A DNA stretch of 64,000 nt from Phytohabitans flavus (GTDB lineage Bacteria; Actinomycetota; Actinomycetes; Mycobacteriales; Micromonosporaceae). Position 1 is the stretch's first letter, and every line of letters starts with the position of its first letter. The position numbers and the translations under genes were made by a program. Below the pieces are notes generated by a model that worked only from the letters and a program-made list of their open reading frames with translations, was not told the origin of the DNA and ran no database searches. Where the stretch lies: NCBI RefSeq assembly GCF_011764545.1, contig NZ_AP022870.1:3766001-3830000 (forward strand), given 5' to 3'. Below are positions 1 to 9,089 of this stretch, piece after piece.

Positions 1-2258
1 AGCGGCGTAACCTTCACGCTCCCACCGCTCGACGTGACCACCATCGGGTCGCCGTGCTCGGGGTCGTCGGTGCGTACCGCGCCGAAGAACACCGCGTGGG
101 TGCCGTCCGGCAGGTTGATGCCGGCCATGCCGCCGCCCTTCAGCCCCTGCGGGCGGACCAGGCTGGCCGCGAAGTACAGCAGCGACGCGTCCGAGCTGAC
201 GAACGTGAGCATCTCCGCCCCGTCGGTGAGCCAGGTCGCCCCGATCACCTCGTCGCCCTCGCGGAGACCGATCACCTCGAACTCGTCGGAACGCACCGGC
301 CACTCCGGCGTGCAGATCTTCACCACGCCCTGCTTCGTGCCGAGCGCCAGGCCCGGCGAGCCCTCGGCGGTCAGCGGGGCGAGGCCGATCACCGTCTCCC
401 CCGCCGCCAGCGGCACAAGCTCGGACGCGGACATGCCACCGCTCAGCGACACGGTGCCGGACTGCTCGGGCAGTACCGGCAAAGGCAGCACCTCGGTCTT
501 GAACGCCCGACCGTGGCTGGTCACCAGCAGCACCCGGCCGCGGGCGGTCGAGTGCACCACCGCCCGGACGCTGTCGTGCTTGACCCGGCCCCGGCGACTG
601 CGCCCCTCCGGCGCCTCTTCCGACTCCACGGCGGTACGGGCCACGAGGCCGCTCGCCGACAGGATCACCTGGCACGGGTCGTCGCCGACCTCCAGGGGTC
701 CGGACGGCACCGACGCGGCGAGCGTCTCCTTGAGGTCGCCGCCGATCAGCGTGGTGCGCCGCGGCCTGGTGAACTCCTTGGCCACCGCGGCCAGCTCGTC
801 CGACACGACCTTCTTGAGGACCTGGTCGTCGTCGAGGATCGTGGAAAGCTCGGCGATCTCGGCGCGCAGCTTCTCCCCCTCGGCCTCCAGCTCCAGCCGG
901 TCAAACCTGGTGAGCCGGCGCAGCGGGGTGTCCAGGATGTACGTCGCCTGGATCTCGGAGAGCTTGAACTGGCTCATCAGCCCGTCCTTGGCCGCCTGCG
1001 CGTTTTCGCTCGCGCGGATCAGCCGTACCACCTTGTCGATGTCCAGCAGCGCGATGAGCAGGCCGTCGACAAGGTGCAGCCGCTCCTGCCGCTTGCGCCG
1101 CCGGTACGTGGTGCGCCGGGTGACCACCTCGTACCGGTGGTGGAGGAAGACCTCCAGCAGCTCCTTGAGCCCCAGCGTCTGCGGCTGCCCGTCGACAAGC
1201 ACAAGGTTGTTGACGCCGAACGACGACTCCAGCGGCGTGAGCCGGTACAGGTCGGCGAGCAGCGCCTGCGGGTTGACGCCAACCTTGCACTCGATGACGA
1301 GGCGGGTGCCGGCCTCGCGGTCGGTGAGGTCCTTGACGTCCGCGATGCCCTGTAGCCGCTTGGTGCGGGTGACCTCCTCGGTGATCCGCTCGATCACCTT
1401 CTCGGCGCCCACCCCGTACGGCAGCTCGGTCACCGTGATCCCCTGCCGGCCGCGGCTCCCCTCGACCGGCCCGATCTCCACCTTGCCGCGCATGCGCACG
1501 ATGCCACGCCCGGTCTCGTACGCCTTGCGGACCTCGTCGAGCCCGAGCAGCAGCCCACCGGTCGGCAGATCCGGCCCGGGGACGAAGGTCATGAGCTTGT
1601 CGAGCGTCGCGTCCGGGTGCTTGATCAGCCACCGCGCGGCCGCGACGACCTCACCCAGGTTGTGCGGGATCATGTTGGTGGCCATGCCGACCGCGATACC
1701 CGAGGTGCCGTTGACGAGCAGGTTCGGGAAGGCGGCGGGCAGCACGGTCGGCTGCTCCAGCGACCCGTCGTAGTTGGGGTAGAAGTCGACGGTGCCCTCA
1801 CCGAGCTCACCGACGAGCAGCATCGCCTCCCGCGACATCCGCGCCTCGGTATAGCGCGATGCCGCCGGCCCATCGTCCGGGGACCCGAAGTTTCCATGCC
1901 CGTCGACGAGAGTCGCGTTGAGCGAGAAGTCCTGCGCCATCCGCACCATGGCGTCGTAAATCGCGCCATCCCCGTGAGGATGGTACTTACCCATTGTATC
2001 CCCGACAACTCGGGCACTCTTCACATGTGGGCGGTCGGGGCGGTGGCCCTGCTCGTACATCGAGTAGAGGATGCGGCGGTGCACCGGCTTGAGGCCGTCC
2101 CGGGCGTCCGGGAGCGCGCGGGAGTGGATGACCGAGACCGCGTACTCCAGGTAGGAGTCCTCCACCTCCTGGACCAGCGGGTTGTCGACGACCGTCGCGC
2201 CCGCTCGGTCGAAGGCGGAGAGGTCCACACTGGACCCCTTGTCCTTGCGGCGTGCCAT
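1..2258 (-). CDS. Type II topoisomerase subunit A (ParC/GyrA-like), 3' end cut by window edge
   Basis: This is the DNA breakage-rejoining subunit of a type II topoisomerase, partner of the ATPase subunit encoded just upstream at 2399-4435. The ATG at 2258 opens MARRKDKGSS. The winged-helix/tower core follows, with KSARVVGDTMGKYHPHGD (about residues 80-97), the catalytic tyrosine near residue 136 in SRYTEARMS, and the start of the C-terminal beta-pinwheel. The frame stays open to base 1, so the C-terminus is missing. The residue after HPHGD that is serine in E. coli GyrA (the quinolone hot spot) is glycine here. Actinomycetes often carry such a second pair beside gyrA/gyrB near the origin. A topoisomerase IV-like role is inferred. 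A 140-base gap separates it from the upstream gene. Confidence 0.9.
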   Translation of the reverse strand, partial: MARRKDKGSSVDLSAFDRAGATVVDNPLVQEVEDSYLEYAVSVIHSRALPDARDGLKPVHRRILYSMYEQGHRPDRPHVKSARVVGDTMGKYHPHGDGAIYDAMVRMAQDFSLNATLVDGHGNFGSPDDGPAASRYTEARMSREAMLLVGELGEGTVDFYPNYDGSLEQPTVLPAAFPNLLVNGTSGIAVGMATNMIPHNLGEVVAAARWLIKHPDATLDKLMTFVPGPDLPTGGLLLGLDEVRKAYETGRGIVRMRGKVEIGPVEGSRGRQGITVTELPYGVGAEKVIERITEEVTRTKRLQGIADVKDLTDREAGTRLVIECKVGVNPQALLADLYRLTPLESSFGVNNLVLVDGQPQTLGLKELLEVFLHHRYEVVTRRTTYRRRKRQERLHLVDGLLIALLDIDKVVRLIRASENAQAAKDGLMSQFKLSEIQATYILDTPLRRLTRFDRLELEAEGEKLRAEIAELSTILDDDQVLKKVVSDELAAVAKEFTRPRRTTLIGGDLKETLAASVPSGPLEVGDDPCQVILSASGLVARTAVESEEAPEGRSRRGRVKHDSVRAVVHSTARGRVLLVTSHGRAFKTEVLPLPVLPEQSGTVSLSGGMSASELVPLAAGETVIGLAPLTAEGSPGLALGTKQGVVKICTPEWPVRSDEFEVIGLREGDEVIGATWLTDGAEMLTFVSSDASLLYFAASLVRPQGLKGGGMAGINLPDGTHAVFFGAVRTDDPEHGDPMVVTSSGGSVKVTP

Positions 2259-2398
2259 TTACGCTGCCCCCTGGCTCGTTCGCTCGTGCGGCGCTGAAGG
2301 CGACGTCTTCCCTCGCCACCCCGAAACCCCGACTTCGTCGGCGGGGCGGCTCAGTCCAGACGCCGCCGCGCCAACTCGCTCACTCACGTGTACCTCTC

Positions 2399-4435
2399 TC
2401 ACGCGTCGATGGCGTCGCGGTCGACGCGCGCCGCCTGGTCGATCAGCCACGCGCGGCGCGGCGGTACCGCGTCGCCCATCAGCAGGTCGAGCACCCGCTC
2501 GGCCGCGTCGACGTCCTGCATGGTGATGCGGCGGACGGAGCGGGTGGCCGGGTTCATCGTGGTGTCCCACAGCTCGTCGGCGTCCATCTCGCCGAGGCCC
2601 TTGAACCGGGGCACCGGCGTGACCACGTGCTTGCCGGACTTTTCCAGCTTGGCGACCGTGCTCTCCATCTCCGCCTGGGTGTACGTGTAGATGGTCTTCG
2701 GGTCGCGCCCCTTGGTGCTGACCTTGTGCAGGGGCGGCATCGCGGCGAAGAGGCGGCCGGCTTCGACGACCGGGCGCATGTAGCGGGCGAAGAGCGTGAT
2801 CAGCAGGGTACGGATGTGCGAGCCGTCGACATCCGCGTCGGCCATGATCAGGATCCGGCCGTACCGCAGGGTGCCGAGGTCGAACGTGCGGCCGGAGCCG
2901 GCGCCGAGCACCTGCACGATCGCGGAGCACTCGGCGTTGTCGAGCACCTGCTGGAGGTTGGCCTTCTGCACGTTGAGGATCTTGCCGCGGATCGGCAGCA
3001 GCGCCTGGTACTCCGCCGAGCGGGCCATCCGGGCGGTGCCGAGCGCGCTGTCACCCTCGACGATGAAGAGCTCGCTGCGCCCGACGCCGGTGGAGCGGCA
3101 GTCGACAAGCTTGGCCGGCATCGACGCGCCTTCGAGGGCGGTCTTGCGGCGGGCGGCGTCCTTCTGCTGCTTCTGGGTGAGCCGCACGCGGGCGGCGTCG
3201 ACGATCTTCTGGAGGACGGTGCGCGCCTCGGCCTTGGTCTTGCGCGCGTCGACCCACGCCCGCAGCTGCTGCTCGACCACGCCCTGGATGACGCGCGTGA
3301 TGCCGGCGGTGGAGAGCTCGTCCTTGGTCTGCGAGGTGAACTGCGGCTCGGGGATCCGCACGTGCACGACCGCAGTCATGCCCTCCAGCACGTCGTCGAG
3401 GACGGGCGGGTCCTCCTTGGGCTTGAGGAGGCCGCGGGTGTTGCGCACCGCCTCGACAAGCGCGCGGGTGGTGGCCCGCTCGAACCCCTTGCGGTGGGTA
3501 CCGCCGTGCACGTTGCGGATCGTGTTGGTGAAGCACTCGACGGTGCGCTCGTAGCCTGTCCCCCAGCGGAGCGCGACCTCGACCTCGGCCTTGCGCTCCA
3601 CATTGGACTGCATCACGCCGTTTTCGTCGGCGGCGTTCTCCCGGTACGACCCTGAGCCGTTGATCAGGACTGTGCCGCAGACCGGGCGGTCGCCGGACGG
3701 GGCGAGGTACTCCACCATGTCGGAGAGCCCGTTGGGAAAGTGGTAGGTGTCCTTGCCCTCGGCGTGGGTCAGCACGTAGGTGACGTTGGGGACGAGGAAC
3801 GCGGTGTTGCGCACCTTCGCCCGGGCCGCCTCCACGTCCAGGGCCGCGCCGGTCTCGAAGTAGCGCGGGTCGTGCCAGTACCGGATGGAGGTGCCGGTGC
3901 TCTTGCCGGCGCGGAGCCGGCCGGTCACGCGCAGGCCGCTCTGCGGGGTGAAGGGTGCGTCCGGGCCCGGGCCGTCGAAGACGCCGGGCTCGCCGTACCG
4001 GAACGACATCTCGTGGACCTTGCCGTCGCGGCGGACGGTGACGTCGAACCGGCGGGCGAGCGCGTTGACCGCGGAGGCGCCGACGCCGTGCAGGCCGCCG
4101 GAGGTCTTGTAGCCGGAGCCGCCGAACTTGCCGCCCGCGTGCAGCCGGGTCAGCACCAGCTCGACGCCGGACAGGCCGGAGCGGGCGTGGATGTCGGTGG
4201 GGATGCCCCGCCCGTCGTCGTCGACCTGCACGGAGCCGTCGTCGTGCAGGATCACCTCGACCCGGGTGGCGTGGCCGGCCACGCCCTCGTCGGTGGAGTT
4301 GTCGAGGATCTCGTTGACCAGGTGGTTGACGCCGCGGCTGTCGGTCGAGCCGATGTACATACCTGGGCGCTTGCGGACGGCATCGAGACCCTCGAGGTGC
4401 GTGAGGTCGTCCGCGCCATAGAGGGTCTCGGTCAC
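2399..4435 (-). CDS. Type II topoisomerase subunit B (ParE/GyrB-like)
   Basis: This 678-residue ATPase subunit works with the ParC-like protein encoded downstream. The GHKL ATP-binding fold shows NEILDNSTDEG, DDGRGIP and GLHGVGAS in the first 130 residues. A transducer domain follows, then the TOPRIM metal site with FIVEGDSALG and DADVDGSHIRT, and the C-terminal RFKGLGEMD motif. I chose GTG 4435 (VTETLYGADDL) because GGGAG lies six bases upstream and the family motif KRPGMYIGS follows at the usual distance. The open frame continues to 4561 but that extension has no family similarity. There is no GyrB-specific insertion, consistent with the actinobacterial topoisomerase IV-like class. Confidence 0.93.
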   Translation of the reverse strand: MTETLYGADDLTHLEGLDAVRKRPGMYIGSTDSRGVNHLVNEILDNSTDEGVAGHATRVEVILHDDGSVQVDDDGRGIPTDIHARSGLSGVELVLTRLHAGGKFGGSGYKTSGGLHGVGASAVNALARRFDVTVRRDGKVHEMSFRYGEPGVFDGPGPDAPFTPQSGLRVTGRLRAGKSTGTSIRYWHDPRYFETGAALDVEAARAKVRNTAFLVPNVTYVLTHAEGKDTYHFPNGLSDMVEYLAPSGDRPVCGTVLINGSGSYRENAADENGVMQSNVERKAEVEVALRWGTGYERTVECFTNTIRNVHGGTHRKGFERATTRALVEAVRNTRGLLKPKEDPPVLDDVLEGMTAVVHVRIPEPQFTSQTKDELSTAGITRVIQGVVEQQLRAWVDARKTKAEARTVLQKIVDAARVRLTQKQQKDAARRKTALEGASMPAKLVDCRSTGVGRSELFIVEGDSALGTARMARSAEYQALLPIRGKILNVQKANLQQVLDNAECSAIVQVLGAGSGRTFDLGTLRYGRILIMADADVDGSHIRTLLITLFARYMRPVVEAGRLFAAMPPLHKVSTKGRDPKTIYTYTQAEMESTVAKLEKSGKHVVTPVPRFKGLGEMDADELWDTTMNPATRSVRRITMQDVDAAERVLDLLMGDAVPPRRAWLIDQAARVDRDAIDA

Positions 4436-4520
4436 GTGCTGCTCCCGTATCGTGCGGCCACTTATCGGCGTGCTGGCAGCACGCCCCGGCCAGAGTAACG
4501 GGCAGCCCCGACAACGCCCG

Positions 4521-5267
4521 TCATGAACCGCCCGTGACGGCCACCACCTGCCCGTTGACACCGGTGTTGGCGGCCGAGCCCAGGTACACTATGGGTCCTA
4601 CGACCTCGGCCGCGTCCAGGAGCCGCCCGAGTGGGCTCAGGGCGAGGTAGGCGTCGTCCACCAGCTCCACGATGTGCTTGTTCGTGTCGGTGCGGGTGAG
4701 GCCCAGCATGACCACATTGGAAATGATGTCGCCGTCCCTGCCCAGGTTGAAGGCGACCGAGCGGCTGAAGCCGTGCAGGGCCGCCTTGGCCGCGCCGTAG
4801 TACTCGCCGCCGGCCATCCCGCTTGTCGCGATGCCGGACGAGATGTGCACCAGCCGCCCGAACCGGCGCTCCCGCATCGCCGGTGCGACAGCGCGGCTCA
4901 GCCGGATGGCGCCCTCGATGTTCGGCCGTACCACGGACAGCCAGTGCTCGTCCGGCAGCGCCTCGAACGGGCCTTCGTCGAGCGCGTCGCCGCCCCACTG
5001 GACGGCGTTGTTGACCAGCACGTCCACCCGTCCGGTGCGGTCCAGCACCTCGCGTACCAGGTCGGTGGCGGCGGCCGGCTCGTCCAGCGCGTACCGGACG
5101 GCCTGCCCGCCGATCTCCTTGGCCAGCTCCTCGGCCGCCTCCTTCGCTGAGTGGTAGGTCAGTACCACGTTCGCGCCCTCGGCGGCGAAGCCGCGGGCGA
5201 GGTGTCGCCCGATGCCCCCGGTCGCCCCGGTCACGATGACGGTGCGGCCCTCAAGTCCCAGATCCAT
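4521..5267 (-). CDS. SDR-family NAD(P)-dependent oxidoreductase
   Basis: This 248-residue classical short-chain dehydrogenase/reductase resembles 3-oxoacyl-ACP reductases. It has the cofactor motif TGATGGIG near residue 13, the NNA motif (VLVNNAVQW), the catalytic serine in HISSGI and the YxxxK pair in YYGAAK. It ends with NTGVNGQVVAVTGGS, typical for the family. ATG 5267 is preceded by GAGGAG at good spacing. The gene is transcribed divergently from the XRE regulator at 5409, which therefore probably controls it. The substrate cannot be read from the sequence. Confidence 0.9.
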   Translation of the reverse strand: MDLGLEGRTVIVTGATGGIGRHLARGFAAEGANVVLTYHSAKEAAEELAKEIGGQAVRYALDEPAAATDLVREVLDRTGRVDVLVNNAVQWGGDALDEGPFEALPDEHWLSVVRPNIEGAIRLSRAVAPAMRERRFGRLVHISSGIATSGMAGGEYYGAAKAALHGFSRSVAFNLGRDGDIISNVVMLGLTRTDTNKHIVELVDDAYLALSPLGRLLDAAEVVGPIVYLGSAANTGVNGQVVAVTGGS

Positions 5268-5280
5268 GTCGTACTCCTCT

Positions 5281-5324
5281 TCGTCCCGACCAACCCCGCC
5301 GGCTCGTCCCGACCAACCTCGCCG
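5281..5324. repeat. Two-copy direct repeat between the divergent SDR and XRE genes
   Basis: The block TCGTCCCGACCAACC followed by a CGCCG end occurs at 5281-5301 and 5304-5324, a 23-base period with 20 of 21 bases identical. It lies in the 141-base divergent promoter region. Its position fits a doubled operator for the adjacent XRE regulator, but it could also be a chance local duplication. Confidence 0.45.
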
Positions 5325-5408
5325 CTCGCGGCGGGCGGAGGGAGACCGGCGCGAGAGTGGCCCCGCGAGGGCCACCCTCGGCCGATCCGCCGCCGATACG
5401 CTCGACGG

Positions 5409-6245
5409 ATGAGAGAGCTGGGCGAATTTCTCCGCGGCCGGCGCGAGGCCGTCACGCCCGCCGAGGTCGGGCTTCCGGACGGACCCCGCCGCCGTACGCC
5501 GGGGCTGCGCCGGGCCGAGCTCGCCACGCTGGCCGGGGTGAGCGTCGAGTACCTCACCCGCCTGGAGCAGGGGCGTGACCGCCACCCGTCGCCGCAGGTG
5601 CTCGGCGCGCTCGCGGACGCGCTCCGCCTCGACGTCGACCAGCGCTTCCACCTGCACCTGCTGGCCAAGGACGGCAGCGGGCCGGTCTGCGCGGGGCGGG
5701 CCACGCCGGCCATCGGGGTACGGCCGACGGTGCGGGCGCTGCTCGACCGCCTGGATCCCGCGCCGGCGTACGTGGTCAACCGGCTCGGCGACCTCATCGC
5801 GCACACCGAGGGGTACCGGCGGCTGGCCGGACCGCTCGGGCTGCTCGACGGCCACCGGCCCAACCTGTATGGCTTTCTCTTCACCGACCCGGGAGCCCGC
5901 ACGGCGTACCCGGACTGGGAGCACCGGGCCGACGAGGCCGCGGCGGCGCTGCGCTTCGAGTCGCGGGGTGGCGGCGACGAGTACACGCGCGAGCTTCTCG
6001 ACTGGCTGAGCGTGGCGGCGGGCGCGCCGTTCATCACGCGGCTGTCCCGGCCGCCGGCGCTGATCCCGAGCACCGGCGTCCACCGGCTGGTCCGTCCGGA
6101 CGTGGGCGAGCTGCGCCTGGCGTACGAGACGCTCGACCTCCCGGCCGGCGACTACCAGCAGCTCGTCGTGTACCTGCCGGCGGACGAGGCGACGGCGGTG
6201 GCACTCGACGCGATCACCACAGACGTGACGGTCGCCACTCTTTGA
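5409..6245 (+). CDS. XRE-family transcriptional regulator with MmyB-like ligand domain
   Basis: This 278-residue protein has an N-terminal helix-turn-helix (about residues 25-75, with LATLAGVSVEYLTRLEQGRD) followed by the MmyB-like, PAS-fold ligand-binding domain common in actinobacteria (PAYVVNRLGDLIAHTEGY onward). It is a DNA-binding regulator of a neighbouring gene. The divergent SDR gene 141 bases away is the obvious target. The downstream efflux pair is another possibility. ATG 5409 is the natural family start (MRELGEFLRGRRE). The inducing ligand is unknown. Confidence 0.9.
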   Translation: MRELGEFLRGRREAVTPAEVGLPDGPRRRTPGLRRAELATLAGVSVEYLTRLEQGRDRHPSPQVLGALADALRLDVDQRFHLHLLAKDGSGPVCAGRATPAIGVRPTVRALLDRLDPAPAYVVNRLGDLIAHTEGYRRLAGPLGLLDGHRPNLYGFLFTDPGARTAYPDWEHRADEAAAALRFESRGGGDEYTRELLDWLSVAAGAPFITRLSRPPALIPSTGVHRLVRPDVGELRLAYETLDLPAGDYQQLVVYLPADEATAVALDAITTDVTVATL

Positions 6246-6274
6246 GAGCTTCTTGTTTTTGACAGCTACTCTCA
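6243..6274. promoter_or_regulatory. Imperfect inverted repeat before the MFS/TetR operon
   Basis: TGAGAGCT at 6243-6250 and AGCTACTCTCA at 6264-6274 form an interrupted inverted repeat just ahead of the MFS start at 6279, overlapping a TTGACA hexamer (6259-6264). No Shine-Dalgarno sequence is visible before that start. The site is a plausible operator for the TetR repressor encoded by the second gene of the operon, but the symmetry is imperfect. Confidence 0.3.
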
Positions 6275-6278
6275 TTTC

Positions 6279-7793
6279 ATGCCAGCTATCAAGTCTCGTT
6301 GGTGGGCGCTGATCGCGCTCGCCCTCGCCACCCTCGCGATCGGCCTCGACGCCACCGTGCTGAGCGTGGCACTGCCGACTCTGGCCCGGGACCTCGACGC
6401 GTCGACGGGCGACCTTCAGTGGTTCACAAACGCGTACCTGCTGGTCATGGCGGCCGCTCTGCTGCCGGCCGGCATGCTCGGCGACAGGTTCGGGCGCAAG
6501 CGGATGCTGCTGGGGGCGCTCGTGCTATTCGGCGTCGCCTCGCTCACCTGCGCGTACGCCACCTCGACCGGCCAGCTCATCGCCGCGCGGGCGCTCCTCG
6601 GCCTCGGCGCGGCGGTGCTCACGCCGCTCACCGCAGCCGTGCTCACCGTCATCTTCACGCCCGAGGAGCGGCCCCGCGCGCTGACCATCTGGGTCACCGC
6701 GAACGCGCTCGGCATCCCGCTCGGCCCGCTGGTGGGCGGCTGGCTGCTGGACAACTTCTGGTGGGGCTCGGTCTTCCTCATCAACCTGCCGCTCGTCGCG
6801 GTCGCGCTGCTCGCGGTGGGCGCACTGGTACCCGAGTCCCGCGGCGACGAGCGGCGCCGCTTCGACCTGACCGGCGTGGTGCTCTCCACGGTCGGGCTCG
6901 TCGCGCTCACGTACGGCGTGATCGAGGCCGGCGAGCGCGGCTGGGGCGACGCCCGCGCGCTTGTCACGATGGTCGCCGGCGCGGTGGTGCTCGTGGCGTT
7001 CGCGGCATGGCAGCGCCGTGCCCGGGAGCCGCTTGTCGACCTCGACCTCTTCCGGTCGCGCGGCTTCACCTGGGGGGCGATCCTGGCCACGGTCGCGACG
7101 TTCACGATGTTCGGGCTGCTCTTCACGCTCCCGCAGTTCTTCGGCGCGGTCTACGGCACCGACGCGTTCGGCACCGGCCTGCGCCTGCTCCCGGTCATCG
7201 GCGGCCTCATGGTCGGCGCCCGGGTCGCCGGGCGGCTCGCCGAGCGCATCGGCGCCAAGGTGGTGGTCGCGGCCGGGCTCGCGCTGATGGCCGCCGCGCT
7301 CGGCTTCGGCGCCACGACCAGCGTGGACACCGGATACGGGTACGTGGCCGCCTGGGTCTGCGCCGCTGGGCTGGGCCTCGGCTTCGCGATGCCGCCCGCG
7401 ATGAACGCCGCGCTCGGCGCGCTGGACACCCGGCGCAGCGGTGTCGGCTCCGGGCTCATCCAGGCGATGCGCCAGGTCGGCAGCGCGATCGGGGTGGCGG
7501 TACTGGGCACGGTGCTGAACGCCGCGTACCGGGACGGGCTGCCCGCGGATGCCACGGACGCGGTGCGCAACAGCGCCTCCGGCGGCGTCGAGGTGGCGGG
7601 CCAGCTGGGCTCGACTCAGTTGCTGGACTCGGTACGCACTGCATTCGTACAAGGAATGGATTCGACGCTCGCCCTCTCCGCGGTCCTGGCCGCGGCCGGC
7701 GCGGTGCTCGCGCTTGTCTTCCTGCCGGCGCGTCCGCCGGACCCGCCCCAAGAGGACGAGGCGGCCCCGCTGCCGGCAGAATCGACGGTATGA
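6279..7793 (+). CDS. MFS drug:H+ antiporter, DHA2 (EmrB/QacA) type
   Basis: This 504-residue membrane transporter has about 14 hydrophobic segments. The DHA2 signature LDATVLSVALPTLARDL lies in the first segment, with MLGDRFGRKRMLL in the loop after helix 2. It probably exports toxic hydrophobic compounds using the proton gradient. Its stop overlaps the start of the TetR gene by four bases (ATGA at 7790-7793), so the pair is translationally coupled and probably self-regulated. The C-terminus is a short proline/acid-rich tail. The substrate is unknown. Confidence 0.92.
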   Translation: MPAIKSRWWALIALALATLAIGLDATVLSVALPTLARDLDASTGDLQWFTNAYLLVMAAALLPAGMLGDRFGRKRMLLGALVLFGVASLTCAYATSTGQLIAARALLGLGAAVLTPLTAAVLTVIFTPEERPRALTIWVTANALGIPLGPLVGGWLLDNFWWGSVFLINLPLVAVALLAVGALVPESRGDERRRFDLTGVVLSTVGLVALTYGVIEAGERGWGDARALVTMVAGAVVLVAFAAWQRRAREPLVDLDLFRSRGFTWGAILATVATFTMFGLLFTLPQFFGAVYGTDAFGTGLRLLPVIGGLMVGARVAGRLAERIGAKVVVAAGLALMAAALGFGATTSVDTGYGYVAAWVCAAGLGLGFAMPPAMNAALGALDTRRSGVGSGLIQAMRQVGSAIGVAVLGTVLNAAYRDGLPADATDAVRNSASGGVEVAGQLGSTQLLDSVRTAFVQGMDSTLALSAVLAAAGAVLALVFLPARPPDPPQEDEAAPLPAESTV

Positions 7794-8386
7794 CCACAAC
7801 CCCCGGCCTGCGCGAACGCAAGAAGGCCAAGACGCGTGCCGCGATCCAGCGGCACGCGTTGCGGCTGTTCCAGGAGCAGGGGTACGCGGCGACGACCGTC
7901 GACCAGATCGCCGAGGCCGCGGAGATCTCGCCGAGCACGTTCTTCCGCTACTTCCCCACCAAGGAGGACGTGGTCCTGCTCGACAGCTACGACCCGATCC
8001 TGATCGAGGCGGTCCGCGCCCAGCCGCCCGAGCTGAGCCCGGTGGCCGCGATCAGGGCGGCGATCGGCGACGTCTTCAAGCGCATACCAGCCGACGAGTG
8101 GGAGGCCGAGCGGGAGCGCCAGGAGCTGATCCGCACGGTACCCGAGCTGCGGGCCCGCCAGATGTGGCAGTACGTGCAGGGCATCGACCTTGTCGCCGGC
8201 GTGATCGCCGAGCGGGCCGGACTGCCCGCCGACGACCTCGCGGTGCGCGCCATGGCCGGTGCGGTGGTCGGGGTGTCGATGGCCGCCATCCCGCACGCGT
8301 TGGAGTCCAGCCACGACCTCGCCGACTACGGCCGCGTGGACGACGCGCTGGCGCTGCTGGAGGCCGGGCTGCCGCTGCCGGGGTAG
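7790..8386 (+). CDS. TetR-family transcriptional regulator
   Basis: This 198-residue regulator has a TetR helix-turn-helix at residues about 14-60 (GYAATTVDQIAEAAEISP then STFFRYFPTKEDVV). An all-helical ligand-binding half resembles the TetR_C subgroup seen beside efflux pumps. It begins inside the stop codon of the MFS gene, so both are made from one transcript, and it most likely represses that operon. Its last 61 bases overlap the convergent ceramidase-like gene on the other strand. Confidence 0.92.
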   Translation: MTTTPGLRERKKAKTRAAIQRHALRLFQEQGYAATTVDQIAEAAEISPSTFFRYFPTKEDVVLLDSYDPILIEAVRAQPPELSPVAAIRAAIGDVFKRIPADEWEAERERQELIRTVPELRARQMWQYVQGIDLVAGVIAERAGLPADDLAVRAMAGAVVGVSMAAIPHALESSHDLADYGRVDDALALLEAGLPLPG

Positions 8387-9015
8387 TCCTGCCACCGGCG
8401 GACGACGGCGAGGCTGACGAGAAACAGCACCGTCGCGTTGAGGCAATGCCACAGGAAGTGCGTGCCGACCGGTACCTGCCCGCACAGCGGACCGTCCAGC
8501 GTACGCAGCGTCAGCGAGACCGCGAAGAGGGCACTGGCGCCGATGAGCAACTTCGTCTTGCGGTACGCCGCGACGCCGAAGGCGAACAGGCCGACCAGCG
8601 CCGGCAGGTAGCCGCCGACCGTCGCCCGCTCGCCGCCCACCACCGCGAGGGCCACGTTGAGCCCGATCGCGAACGCCAGGAACACCGGCGCCACGAGCCA
8701 CGCCCACCGCCACCGCACGCCCCACGTCCAGTGCGTCACGACGACCACGGCGGTCAGCACGAACACCATGATGGAGAGCGTGTCCAACGCGCCGGTCAGC
8801 GAGTCGGCGACGGTGTGGAAGGCGAGGCTGCACAGCCCCACGACGCCGAGCATGACGGGCAGCAGCCACACGCTCACCGGTGCCCGCCGCGGCCGCCCCG
8901 CAAGCAGCCAGAGCAGCAGCGCGGAGGCGGCGAGGAAGGCCAGGTTGCTCACCGCGTTGAGCGGCTCGCCGGCCAGGCCCGGCCCGGTCCGCTCGCAGTA
9001 CGCGTCGACGTACAT
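8326..9015 (-). CDS. Ceramidase-family multi-pass membrane protein
   Basis: This 229-residue protein starts MYVDAYCERTGPGLAGEPLN at ATG 9015, the conserved opening of bacterial members of the alkaline ceramidase/PAQR-like (CREST) family. It has about seven hydrophobic segments. Metal-site candidates are SLAFHTVAD near residue 75 and GTHFLWHCLN near residue 200, so it is probably a metal-dependent membrane amidase or hydrolase. Whether it acts on ceramide in this organism is unknown. The open frame upstream of 9015 crosses the terminator at 9045-9076 and is not coding. The 3' end overlaps the TetR gene tail to tail. Confidence 0.8.
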   Translation of the reverse strand: MYVDAYCERTGPGLAGEPLNAVSNLAFLAASALLLWLLAGRPRRAPVSVWLLPVMLGVVGLCSLAFHTVADSLTGALDTLSIMVFVLTAVVVVTHWTWGVRWRWAWLVAPVFLAFAIGLNVALAVVGGERATVGGYLPALVGLFAFGVAAYRKTKLLIGASALFAVSLTLRTLDGPLCGQVPVGTHFLWHCLNATVLFLVSLAVVRRWQDYPGSGSPASSSASASSTRP

Positions 9016-9044
9016 CGTCGCGGATCTTATCCGGATACGACGAA

Positions 9045-9076
9045 GGCCGGGGCCCTCGGTTTCGAGGACCCCGGCC
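9045..9076 (-). terminator. Strong GC hairpin downstream of the secreted transglycosylase-like gene
   Basis: The arms GGCCGGGGCCCTCG and CGAGGACCCCGGCC pair around a four-base loop with one bulged base. The hairpin sits 14 bases beyond the stop at 9090 and before the ceramidase-like gene on the same strand. There is no long T tract, as usual in actinobacteria. Confidence 0.7.
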
Positions 9077-9089
9077 ATTTCGTCTGTTG

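Noticed and set aside
2399..4561. Longer ParE-like protein starting at 4561
   Set aside because: The extra 42 residues show no family similarity, and GTG 4435 has a proper ribosome site and the expected N-terminus.
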